Made by a program: the position numbers and the translations under genes. From Pseudomonas xionganensis (GTDB lineage: Bacteria > Pseudomonadota > Gammaproteobacteria > Pseudomonadales > Pseudomonadaceae): a DNA stretch of 64,000 nt. Below, piece by piece: positions 57,376-64,000 of this stretch (the stretch's first letter is position 1; the number at the start of each line of letters is the position of its first letter). Where the stretch lies: assembly GCF_009763245.1 (NCBI RefSeq), contig NZ_WKJZ01000001.1, positions 496,001-560,000 of the forward strand, read 5' to 3'. Under the pieces are notes generated by a model. That model was not told where the DNA came from, made no database searches, and saw only the letters and a list, made by a program, of their open reading frames with translations.

Positions 57376-58161
57376 TCAGCGGCTGGCGCTATTGTTCAGC
57401 ACCCAGAGCAGGGCGGCGGTTTCGCTGTCCGGCTCGCCGTCGTAGTTGGCCTGGCGGTATTTCATCTGGAAGGCGGCGATCACGTTGCGCGTGGCCTGAT
57501 CCAGCTGGCCATGGTTCGGCACCTCGTAGCCGTGTTCGGCCAGTTGCTGCTGGAACCAGGCCACATCCGGCAACTGCGCCTCGAACAGGGCCTGCTGGCG
57601 CGCCACCGCGCCGGCTTCCGGCCAGGGAATCAGGCCTTCCTCGGCCAGGCGCTGCCAGGGAAACAGCGGGCCCGGATCGACCTTGCGCTGCGGCGCCACA
57701 TCGCTGTGGGCGAGGATGCTGCCCGGTGCCAGCTCATGGCGCTGCATAATGTCCTTGAGCAACACAATCAGCGCCTCGATCTGCGCCGGGGCGAAAGGCT
57801 GCCAGTAACGCCCCTTGGGCCCGTCATAGAAACCCTGGTTGACCAGTTCGATACCGATGCTGGTGCCGTTGAGCCAGGTACGCCCCTGCCACTGGCTGAC
57901 ACCGGCATGCCAGGCGCGACGGTCCTCGTCCACCAGGCGGTAAACGGTCGCCGGGTTCTCCGCGATCAGGTAATGGCTGCTCACCTCGCCCCGGGTCAGC
58001 AACTCCAGGGAGTGGGCCAGGTCGGTGGAGGTGTAGTGCAGGATGATGTACTGCACCCGGCTGTTCTGGCCCTGGGCCTGGTACTGGGTATTGATGCTCG
58101 GGCCGCTGGCACAGCCGGCCAGCAGTGCCAGCAACAGGGATAGGAGAAGAAGTCTGATCAT
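57376..58161 (-). CDS. N-acetylmuramoyl-L-alanine amidase AmpDh2-like lipoprotein
   Basis: A protein of 261 residues. The signal MIRLLLLSLLLALLAGC has a lipobox, so Cys17 would be lipidated. The Amidase_2 domain (about 35-185) has YIILHYTSTD, AWHAGVSQWQGR, SIGIELVNQG and ILAHSDVAPQRKVDPGPLFP with the zinc-binding His residues and Lys/Asp. A peptidoglycan-binding domain follows (LAEHGYEVPNHGQLDQATRN). It cleaves the amide bond between muramic acid and the stem peptide, from the outer-membrane side. Its ATG overlaps the MarC-family stop. Confidence 0.93.
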   Translation of the reverse strand: MIRLLLLSLLLALLAGCASGPSINTQYQAQGQNSRVQYIILHYTSTDLAHSLELLTRGEVSSHYLIAENPATVYRLVDEDRRAWHAGVSQWQGRTWLNGTSIGIELVNQGFYDGPKGRYWQPFAPAQIEALIVLLKDIMQRHELAPGSILAHSDVAPQRKVDPGPLFPWQRLAEEGLIPWPEAGAVARQQALFEAQLPDVAWFQQQLAEHGYEVPNHGQLDQATRNVIAAFQMKYRQANYDGEPDSETAALLWVLNNSASR

Positions 58162-58748
58162 TCGATATGCAGCACGCTTTGCAGGTTATCCAGCAGCATG
58201 TCGACGCTGAGCATGATCAGCAGCATGCCCATCAGGCGCTCCACCGCGGTCAGCCCGCGGGGGCCGAGGAAGCGCTGCAGGAAGGAGGCCTGCAAGAGGA
58301 TAAAGGCGGTCGCTGCCCAGGCCAGCAGCACCGCGGCGTAAAGCTCCCACAGCGGGCCCTGATGGGTATTGCGCAGGGTCATCAGCACCGCCAGGGCCGA
58401 GGGGCCGGCCACCGCCGGGGTGGCCAGGGGCACCAGCATCGGCTCGCCGTCGGGGGTATCACCGAGCAGGCCCTGGGGGCCGGGAAAGATCATGCGCATG
58501 GCGATCACGAACAGGATGATGCCGCCGGCGATGGCGATGGCTTCCCGCGACAGGCCCAGGGCGCTGAGGGCCTTGTCGCCAAAGGTGAGGAACAGCAGCA
58601 ACAGGGCCAGGGCGAACAGCAGCTCGCGGCCGGCCACCCAGAGGCGGCGTTTGGCCGCGACATTTTTCAGGGCGGCGAGGTAGATGGCGATATTGCCGAA
58701 GGGGTCGGTGACCAGAAAGATCAGAACGGCGATGCCGAAGATGTCCAT
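58158..58748 (-). CDS. MarC/UPF0056 family membrane protein
   Basis: A protein of 196 residues starting at MDIFGIAVLIFLVTDPFGNI, with GGAGTGCAGC before the ATG. Six membrane segments and the family features FLVTDPFGNIAIYLAALKNV and VPLATPAVAGPSALAVLMTL are clear. Despite the name, MarC proteins have no proven role in drug resistance. It precedes and overlaps (ATGA) the amidase gene, an arrangement also seen near ampDh2 in pseudomonads. Confidence 0.9.
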   Translation of the reverse strand: MDIFGIAVLIFLVTDPFGNIAIYLAALKNVAAKRRLWVAGRELLFALALLLLFLTFGDKALSALGLSREAIAIAGGIILFVIAMRMIFPGPQGLLGDTPDGEPMLVPLATPAVAGPSALAVLMTLRNTHQGPLWELYAAVLLAWAATAFILLQASFLQRFLGPRGLTAVERLMGMLLIMLSVDMLLDNLQSVLHIE

Positions 58749-58935
58749 GCTGCACTCCTTGGGAATGTGCATAGTCTAAGTCGGTCGTTCGATTCTTGCT
58801 GCTGGATTGTGCAGACCAAGCCTTGGACGAAACTTGTACATTCCAGGCGGATTGCAAGCGCAGTACCTTTGAATCAACAAAGCTCAACGTTGGTCGGCTG
58901 ACAGAACATCAGGCTGCAAAGCTGCTAGGATTAGA

Positions 58936-58971
58936 CTGTACAGGTCATATTTGTTGTACAGCTTTTGTACG
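58936..58971 (+). promoter_or_regulatory. TTGTACA-type repeats before the photolyase gene
   Basis: CTGTACA at 58936, TTGTACA at 58954 and TTGTACG at 58965 lie in the promoter; the last two are exactly 11 bases apart and in direct orientation. A further TTGTACA lies at 58834. CarH/LitR-type light-responsive MerR repressors bind 11-base direct repeats. No such repressor gene is in the window, so the link is inferred. Confidence 0.55.
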
Positions 58972-58988
58972 GTTTAGAGGCGGCCACT

Positions 58989-60407
58989 ATGCGCACCTTG
59001 CTCTGGTTCAAACAGGACTTACGGCTGGATGATCACCCGGCCTTGCAGGCGGGCCTGAGTGCCCGGCAGCTGTTGCCCGTCTATGTTCTGGATCCTGCCC
59101 TGTTCGAGAGCAATGAATTCGGCATGACGCGCCTGGGTGTGCACCGAGCGCGGTTCTTGCTGGAAAGCCTGGCGGCCCTGGACAGCGGCTTGCGCCGGCG
59201 CGGCTCGGCTTTGCTGGTGTTGTCCGGGTCGCCCGAGCAGGTGATTCCCGAGCTGGTGAGCAAGCTCGACCTGCAGCAGGTGTTGACCCTGGAGGAGATC
59301 GCCCCCCAGGAGCGGGCGCAGATCGGCCGTGTGGCCAGGGCGCTGGTGGATGTGCCCCTGCAGCAGCTGCCGGGCAACAACCTGCTGCAGCGCGGCGAAT
59401 TGCCTTGTGCCCTGGAACAGTTGCCGGTGGTGTTCAGTCAGTTCCGCACCCAGGTGGAGGAACGCCTGCAGGTGTTCCAGCCGCGCCGTGCCCCGGAGCA
59501 TGTGCCGCCCTTGCCCGATGGCGCCGAGGCTCTGCTGCAGCCTATCCCCAGCCTGTCGCAGCTGGGCCTGGGTGAACCGATGCAGGTAGCCGCCAGTGCC
59601 TTTCCCTTCTCCGGTGGTGAGCCGGCCGGTCTGGCGCGGGTGCGTGACTACCTGTGGACGACCCAGGGCGTGCGTCAGTACAAGGACACCCGCAATGGTC
59701 TGATCGGCACCGAATATTCCTCCAAGTTCTCCCCCTGGTTGGCCAATGGCAGCCTGTCACCGCGCCGGGTGGTGGCCGAGTTGCGCCGCCATGAAGCGCA
59801 GTACCAGCGCAACGATTCCACCTACTGGTTGTGGCTGGAACTGCTCTGGCGCGACTTTTTCCGCTGGACCCTGGTGCGCCATGGCAGCGCGCTGTTTCGC
59901 AGTGGCGGGCTGCAGGCCACGGCCGGCGCCTCGCAGCAGGTGGATCAGCGTTTTACCCGGTGGTGTCAGGGACGCACCGGCATGCCCATGGTGGATGCCG
60001 CGATGCGCGAGCTGGCGGCCACCGGCTTTATCTCCAACCGCGCTCGGCAGATCGCCGCCAGCTACCTGATCAACGATCTGCAACAGGATTGGCGCCATGG
60101 CGCGGCCTGGTTCGAGGCGCACCTGATCGACTACGAGGCGGCCAGCAACTGGGGCAACTGGGCTTACCTCGCCGGCGTCGGCAACGACCCCCGGCAGAAG
60201 CGGGTATTCAACACCCTGCGTCAGGCCCGCGAGTACGACCCCCAGGCGGCCTATGTCAGCCTCTGGCTGCCGGAGTTGCGCGAGGTACCGCAGGCGTTGC
60301 GGCACACACCGTTCCTGATGGCCGGCGGACATTTGCGCAGCCTCGACTATCCGAAGCTGGAGCAGATACCCGAAAGCTGGAAGCCTTATCTGGAGCATGT
60401 GGCCTGA
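58989..60407 (+). CDS. DASH-type cryptochrome/photolyase
   Basis: A protein of 472 residues starting at MRTLLWFKQDLRLDDHPALQ, with AGAGG before the ATG; a TTG at 58965 lies inside the repeats and is unlikely. The FAD domain has GLIGTEYSSKFSPWLANGSL, YWLWLELLWRDFFRWTLVRH, GRTGMPMVDAAMRELAATGF and RARQIAASYLINDLQQDWRH, and the C-terminal EAASNWGNWAYLAGVGNDPR. This matches the DASH group, which repairs cyclobutane dimers mainly in single-stranded DNA. It is convergent with the diguanylate cyclase gene. Confidence 0.92.
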   Translation: MRTLLWFKQDLRLDDHPALQAGLSARQLLPVYVLDPALFESNEFGMTRLGVHRARFLLESLAALDSGLRRRGSALLVLSGSPEQVIPELVSKLDLQQVLTLEEIAPQERAQIGRVARALVDVPLQQLPGNNLLQRGELPCALEQLPVVFSQFRTQVEERLQVFQPRRAPEHVPPLPDGAEALLQPIPSLSQLGLGEPMQVAASAFPFSGGEPAGLARVRDYLWTTQGVRQYKDTRNGLIGTEYSSKFSPWLANGSLSPRRVVAELRRHEAQYQRNDSTYWLWLELLWRDFFRWTLVRHGSALFRSGGLQATAGASQQVDQRFTRWCQGRTGMPMVDAAMRELAATGFISNRARQIAASYLINDLQQDWRHGAAWFEAHLIDYEAASNWGNWAYLAGVGNDPRQKRVFNTLRQAREYDPQAAYVSLWLPELREVPQALRHTPFLMAGGHLRSLDYPKLEQIPESWKPYLEHVA

Positions 60408-60425
60408 TGCGGCCCTGAACGGCGA

Positions 60426-62183
60426 TCAGCCCAGCTCGACTCGATTGCGCCCGCCGTTCTTGGCCCGATACAGGGCCTGGTCGGCCCGCTCGAAGACCTG
60501 ATCCGGGCTTTCCTCCGGGGCGAAGGCGGTGAGTCCGGCCGAGATGGTGATGGTCACGCGCTGGTTGCGGAAGTGGAAGGGGCACTGCTCGATGCCTTCG
60601 CGCAGGGTCTGCAGCAGTTGCAGACCGCCATCCAGGGGAGTGGAGGGGATCAGCAGGACGAATTCCTCGCCGCCAAAACGGGCAATGAAGTCGGTCTTGC
60701 GCAGGCGCTTGTTCAGCTCCCCGGCAATGATTTTCAGCACCTTGTCGCCGGCCAGGTGGCCATAATCGTCGTTGATCCGCTTGAAGTGGTCGATATCCAG
60801 CACTGCCAGCAGCAGTTCGCCGCCGTAGCGTTTCCAGCGCGCCACCTCCAGTTCCAGGCGTTCGCTCCAGCCGGCGCGGTTGGCCAGGCCGGTGAGCGGG
60901 TCGATCAGGGCCTTTTGCCGCTGTTCTTCCAGGTGGTCGCGGAAGCTCTGGGCTTCCTGTTCCATCTCCGCCACCTTGAGGGTCAGGGCCTGCAGGCGCT
61001 GGCTCACTTCCTCCTCGCGCCCGTCGCGCAGCTTCTGGTGCTCGCTGACGGTGTCGAGCAGGCCGTCCAGGCGCGCTTCCAGGGCCTGCTTGAGGCTGTC
61101 CAGGTCGACTGCGGTCTGCACGCTGGCCTGCAGGCCGCTGACCTGCTCGCGCAGTTCCTGATTGAAGCTGCGCGCGCTTTCGATGGATTCGCTGTAGCCC
61201 TCGTGGGCTTCGCTCAGGGTGCCGATAAAGGAGGCCAGGCGCTCGTTGAGCTGCTTGAGGTAGCTGGCGAACTCACGTTGGCCGCTGTCGGTGACGGCGA
61301 GAATCAGCACCGCCAGATCGTCCAGCACCACCACCAGTTCGTACCAGTTCAGGCCGCCCTGCAAGCGCTGGCGCAGGGCTTCACCCTGGGGCAGGTGGTG
61401 GGTCGGCAGCTCCAGTTCGTCGAGCAGGCCCAGCAGGCTTGCGTTGATATGTTCGGCCACGGCGCTGTAGCCCGGTTCCGGCAGCTCGGGCAGGGCGTAG
61501 TCCGGGTCGGCGGCGCTGGGGGCAGGGCTATTGCTGGCTTGCGTCGGTGTCGTCGGGGCCGTGCTGGGTGGAGGGGAACTGGTCAGCTGTTGCTCGTCGA
61601 GTGGACTGTCCGACTCTGCCTGGGATGATGGTGCAGGTGCGGCGCTGGTCTGGGGCGCGTTGGCCTGGCCGCCGAACAGGCGTTGCAACAGGCCCGGGCG
61701 GACCGCTTCATGACTGGCCAGGCTGCTGAGGGTCTGCTGCTGCAGGCGCCCCAGATCGGTCAGCAAGGCGCTCAGTTGGCCAGGCTGGCCCGCGCGTTCT
61801 TCGATATCCCGGATGAAATGCTTGAGGGCCTTGCGCACGTCCTGTGGTGGGTCGAGGTTCAGCAGCTGTTCGGTCAGCTGGAGTAACCCGCCTAGGCTTT
61901 GTTCGCTGCGTTCCTGGCGCCGCTGCTCGGAGTTGAGCACCGCCTTTTCCAGGCGCGGCAGCAGCTTGCCCAGGCCCTCATCGATATCGTCGCGGCGCAG
62001 AATGTCGCGCAGCTCCTGCATGCACTGGTCGACCGCCTTGTCGCTGCCCTCGGCGGCCAGGGAACTGCGTACCAGGCTGCGGCGCAACAGGTCGAGGCGC
62101 TCATTCCAGCGACCTTCGAGTCGTTCCTGCTGTTCCAGGCTTTCCAGGTATTTGCTTTTCCAGCGCTGGGCATCATCGCTCAT
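60426..62183 (-). CDS. Cytosolic coiled-coil diguanylate cyclase (DgcH-like)
   Basis: A protein of 585 residues with no membrane segment. Residues 1-160 are helical, about 175-235 a Pro/Ser/Thr-rich linker, 240-430 helical with coiled coil, and 430-585 GGDEF ([20 protein letters not shown], active site [12 protein letters not shown]). It makes cyclic di-GMP. It is the third gene after dsbA and the endonuclease-like gene (15-base gap), the same order as PA5489-PA5487 in P. aeruginosa, where the last is DgcH. Confidence 0.93.
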   Translation of the reverse strand: MSDDAQRWKSKYLESLEQQERLEGRWNERLDLLRRSLVRSSLAAEGSDKAVDQCMQELRDILRRDDIDEGLGKLLPRLEKAVLNSEQRRQERSEQSLGGLLQLTEQLLNLDPPQDVRKALKHFIRDIEERAGQPGQLSALLTDLGRLQQQTLSSLASHEAVRPGLLQRLFGGQANAPQTSAAPAPSSQAESDSPLDEQQLTSSPPPSTAPTTPTQASNSPAPSAADPDYALPELPEPGYSAVAEHINASLLGLLDELELPTHHLPQGEALRQRLQGGLNWYELVVVLDDLAVLILAVTDSGQREFASYLKQLNERLASFIGTLSEAHEGYSESIESARSFNQELREQVSGLQASVQTAVDLDSLKQALEARLDGLLDTVSEHQKLRDGREEEVSQRLQALTLKVAEMEQEAQSFRDHLEEQRQKALIDPLTGLANRAGWSERLELEVARWKRYGGELLLAVLDIDHFKRINDDYGHLAGDKVLKIIAGELNKRLRKTDFIARFGGEEFVLLIPSTPLDGGLQLLQTLREGIEQCPFHFRNQRVTITISAGLTAFAPEESPDQVFERADQALYRAKNGGRNRVELG

Positions 62184-62198
62184 GGCGTACTTCCACAA

Positions 62199-63056
62199 TC
62201 ACGGCTTATGCAGCATAGGCGTTGTGGCGCGACTCAGCGACGTGGGCAGACGAATCTGTACCGCCACCGGCAGGTGGTCGGAAATCGGCTGGCTCAGCAC
62301 CTCGCAGCGCTCCAGCTGCAGCTCGGGACTGAGCAGGATATGGTCGAGGCAGCGTTGCGGGCGCCAGCTGGGGAAGGTGGCAGCGATTTGCGGGGCCACC
62401 AGGCCAAGGTCACGTAGGGGGGAGTACTGCAGCAGGTCACTGGCATGGGTGTTCATATCTCCCATCAGAATCTGATGGCGATAGTCGCCAATCAGCTCGC
62501 GGATATAGGCCAGCTGCCGTGTGCGGGTGCGTGCGCCCAGGGCTAGGTGCATGATGACCACGGCGATGGCCTCCTCATCTTCACCCAGGCGTAGCAGGAT
62601 GGCGCCGCGCCCTGGCGGGCCGGGGAGTGGGTGGTCTTCCATGGCGCTGGGGCGCAGGCGACTTAGCACGCCGTTGCTGTGCTGGGCGAGATGGCCAAGG
62701 TTGCGGTTGAGCTGCTGATACCAATAGGGGAATTCGCCGAGGTGGGCGAGATGTTCGACCTGATTGATATAGCCGGAGCGCAAGCTGCCACCATCGGCCT
62801 CCTGCAGGGCCACCAGATCGTAGTCTCTGAGCAGTGCGCCGATACGCTGCAGGTTGCCGGCACGGCCGGCGTGGGGCAGCAGGTGCTGCCAGCTGCGGGT
62901 CAGATAGTGGTGATAACGCTGGGTGTTGATGCCAACCTGAATATTGAAACTGAGTAGACGGATACGTCCGTCATCCAGGCAGTCGCTGGCGCCCCCCGCA
63001 TTGACCTGTGGCGCACAGGTTCCGGCTAGGCGGCGCGGTTGCCAGCGACTGATCAT
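62199..63056 (-). CDS. Endonuclease/exonuclease/phosphatase family protein
   Basis: A protein of 285 residues. EEP-fold motifs: IRLLSFNIQVG (Asn), VALQEADGG (Glu, metal), HQILMGDMNTHASD (Asp/Asn) and QPISDHLPVAVQIR (Asp-His). These make a Mg-dependent phosphodiesterase or phosphatase site complete. The substrate is unknown. There is no signal peptide. It lies 9 bases after dsbA and 15 before the cyclase gene. Confidence 0.9.
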   Translation of the reverse strand: MISRWQPRRLAGTCAPQVNAGGASDCLDDGRIRLLSFNIQVGINTQRYHHYLTRSWQHLLPHAGRAGNLQRIGALLRDYDLVALQEADGGSLRSGYINQVEHLAHLGEFPYWYQQLNRNLGHLAQHSNGVLSRLRPSAMEDHPLPGPPGRGAILLRLGEDEEAIAVVIMHLALGARTRTRQLAYIRELIGDYRHQILMGDMNTHASDLLQYSPLRDLGLVAPQIAATFPSWRPQRCLDHILLSPELQLERCEVLSQPISDHLPVAVQIRLPTSLSRATTPMLHKP

Positions 63057-63065
63057 GGCGAGCGC

Positions 63066-63704
63066 CTACTGCGCGGCGCGTTCCTTGGCGATCAGGTGAT
63101 CAGCCACCTGCAAGGCTTGTTGCGGGCCGCCGGAACTGCCGATATCGAAGCGGTACTTGCCGTTGACGATCAGCACCGGTACGCCCGTGATCTGGTAGGC
63201 CATACCGAGCTTCTTGGCTTTCTCCAGCTGGCTCTTCACCCCAAAGGAGTTGAAGGTCTTGAGGAAGGCTTCGCGGTCGATCCCGTGGCCAGCCAGGTAA
63301 TCGGCCATTTCCTCCGGGGTGGCCAGCTTGCGGCCCTGCTTGTGGATGCCGTCAAACACTGCGGCATGCACCTTGTGATCGGCCTTCATGGCTTCCAGGG
63401 TGATAAACAGCTGGCCATGCACGTTCCACATGCCGCCGAACAGGGCGGGGATGCGCACGAAGTTGACATCCTCCGGCAGCTTCTCGGCCCAGGGGTTGAT
63501 GCTCGACTCGAACTGGTAGCAGTGACCGCAGCCATACCAGAACAGCTCAACCACTTCGATCTTGCCCGGCTTGGACACCGGCACGGGGTTCTTCAGCTCC
63601 ACATACTGCTTGCCGGCCTGGATATCCAGGGTTTGCGCCTGAACGCTGGCGGCACCCAGCAGGCTCAGGGTGGCGAGGGTGGCGCTGATAATCAGGTTAC
63701 GCAT
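63066..63704 (-). CDS. dsbA: Thiol:disulfide interchange protein DsbA
   Basis: A protein of 212 residues with a signal peptide (MRNLIISATLATLSLLGAAS, cleaved near VQAQ). The thioredoxin-like active site is Cys59-Gly-His-Cys62 in FWYGCGHCYQ, and the cis-proline loop is TGVPVLIVNGKY. It puts disulfides into periplasmic proteins. It lies downstream of cytochrome c4 on the same strand across a terminator, the usual Pseudomonas order. Confidence 0.96.
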   Translation of the reverse strand: MRNLIISATLATLSLLGAASVQAQTLDIQAGKQYVELKNPVPVSKPGKIEVVELFWYGCGHCYQFESSINPWAEKLPEDVNFVRIPALFGGMWNVHGQLFITLEAMKADHKVHAAVFDGIHKQGRKLATPEEMADYLAGHGIDREAFLKTFNSFGVKSQLEKAKKLGMAYQITGVPVLIVNGKYRFDIGSSGGPQQALQVADHLIAKERAAQ

Positions 63705-63800
63705 GCGTGACTCCTAGGCTGCATACAGGGGCAGGAAATGCCAGGCCTTTGACTGCCTTGGCCGGATAAAGGTTCCTGCATTGTAACGAGGACGAAAACG

Positions 63801-63829
63801 AAAAAGGGCGGCCTGAGCCACCCTTTTTT
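63801..63829 (-). terminator. Terminator between cytochrome c4 and dsbA
   Basis: On the minus strand GGGTGGC-TCAG-GCCGCCC is followed by TTTTTC. The plus strand also ends in TTTTTT after the stem, so the structure may act in both directions. Confidence 0.85.
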
Positions 63830-63855
63830 ATTCAGCACGTTACCCGCTGCGGGGA

Positions 63856-64000
63856 TCAGTGCAGACCCTGGATAAAGCTGGACAGGGCTTCGATATCCTT
63901 GTTGCTCAGCTTGGCCGCGATGCCGCGCATGATCATGCTGTCGCCATCGTTGGTGCGGTTGCCTTCGCGGAAATCGGTCAGCTGCTTGGCCACGTAGGCG
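63856..64000 (-). CDS. Cytochrome c4, C-terminal part (5' end outside window)
   Basis: The last 48 residues only: AYVAKQLTDFREGNRTNDGD, then SMIMRGIAAKLSNKDIEALS and SFIQGLH. This is the end of the second haem domain of dihaem cytochrome c4, where a methionine in SMIM is the expected axial ligand. Cytochrome c4 passes electrons to terminal oxidases. The gene order cytochrome c4-dsbA supports the call. Confidence 0.88.
   Translation of the reverse strand, partial: AYVAKQLTDFREGNRTNDGDSMIMRGIAAKLSNKDIEALSSFIQGLH

Noticed and set aside
58965..58988. TTG at 58965 as photolyase start
   Set aside because: It is part of the TTGTACG repeat, and the ATG at 58989 starts the conserved MRTLLWFKQDLR.

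Overview
The window is a high-GC gamma-proteobacterial chromosome segment that I would place in Pseudomonas sensu lato. This rests on uvrD, the zwf/RpiR-regulator pair, pycR-pycA-pycB, an AmpDh2-like amidase and a cytochrome c4-dsbA-endonuclease-diguanylate cyclase run, all in arrangements familiar from that genus. GTG starts are frequent. Short palindromic elements beginning GTAG and ending CTAC (REP-like) occur in most larger gaps. No tRNA, rRNA, CRISPR array, complete insertion sequence or integrase was seen.

Layout. 0-4.8 kb: tail of a sensor kinase, a SMI1/KNR4-fold protein, a membrane protein, an exonuclease/VOC pair, a MASE1-GGDEF cyclase and a TetR regulator. 4.9-16 kb: an orphan TRAP solute-binding lipoprotein between two REP pairs, uvrD, a large PAS-GGDEF-EAL protein, a metallo-beta-lactamase-fold lipoprotein, an MFS carrier, a family-3 binding protein and a helical protein of unknown role. 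15.6-18.1 kb: a zwf-like dehydrogenase divergent from an RpiR/HexR-like regulator, with a HexR-type palindrome between them.

18.6-35.1 kb is the main catabolic block, for hydroxyprolines. trans-4-Hydroxy-L-proline would pass through a 2-epimerase, a three-subunit D-hydroxyproline dehydrogenase, a deaminase and alpha-ketoglutarate semialdehyde dehydrogenase to alpha-ketoglutarate. cis-3-Hydroxy-L-proline would pass through an aconitase-X dehydratase and a pyrroline-2-carboxylate reductase to proline. An ABC importer, a PAS-AraC regulator and a GntR regulator complete the set. A proline-racemase homologue with Ser and Thr at the two catalytic cysteine positions sits in the importer operon. Three copies of a GTATAC-centred palindrome precede the importer operon, the deaminase operon and the GntR gene. 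A 1.1 kb low-GC patch (33.1-34.25 kb) interrupts the block and carries a membrane-anchored orphan gene plus what looks like the C-terminal remnant of a larger gene.

35.2-41.2 kb: pycR, two-subunit pyruvate carboxylase, then an SbtA-type bicarbonate transporter with a PII-like SbtB partner. A bicarbonate importer therefore sits next to a bicarbonate-consuming anaplerotic enzyme. 41.4-46.6 kb: glutaminase, a GNAT protein, cytoplasmic asparaginase, an AGCS amino-acid/sodium symporter and a divergent XRE regulator. 46.6-53.5 kb: a GNAT-PaiB-like pair, a MocR regulator, an MFS carrier, an extended SDR and a haem-c/beta-propeller protein. 53.8-64 kb: an SpmA-SpmB-like fusion, a phosphoethanolamine-transferase-like membrane protein, a small DUF1330-like protein, an AmpDh2-like amidase with a MarC-family protein, a DASH cryptochrome/photolyase behind TTGTACA repeats, and the dsbA operon, ending inside a cytochrome c4 gene.
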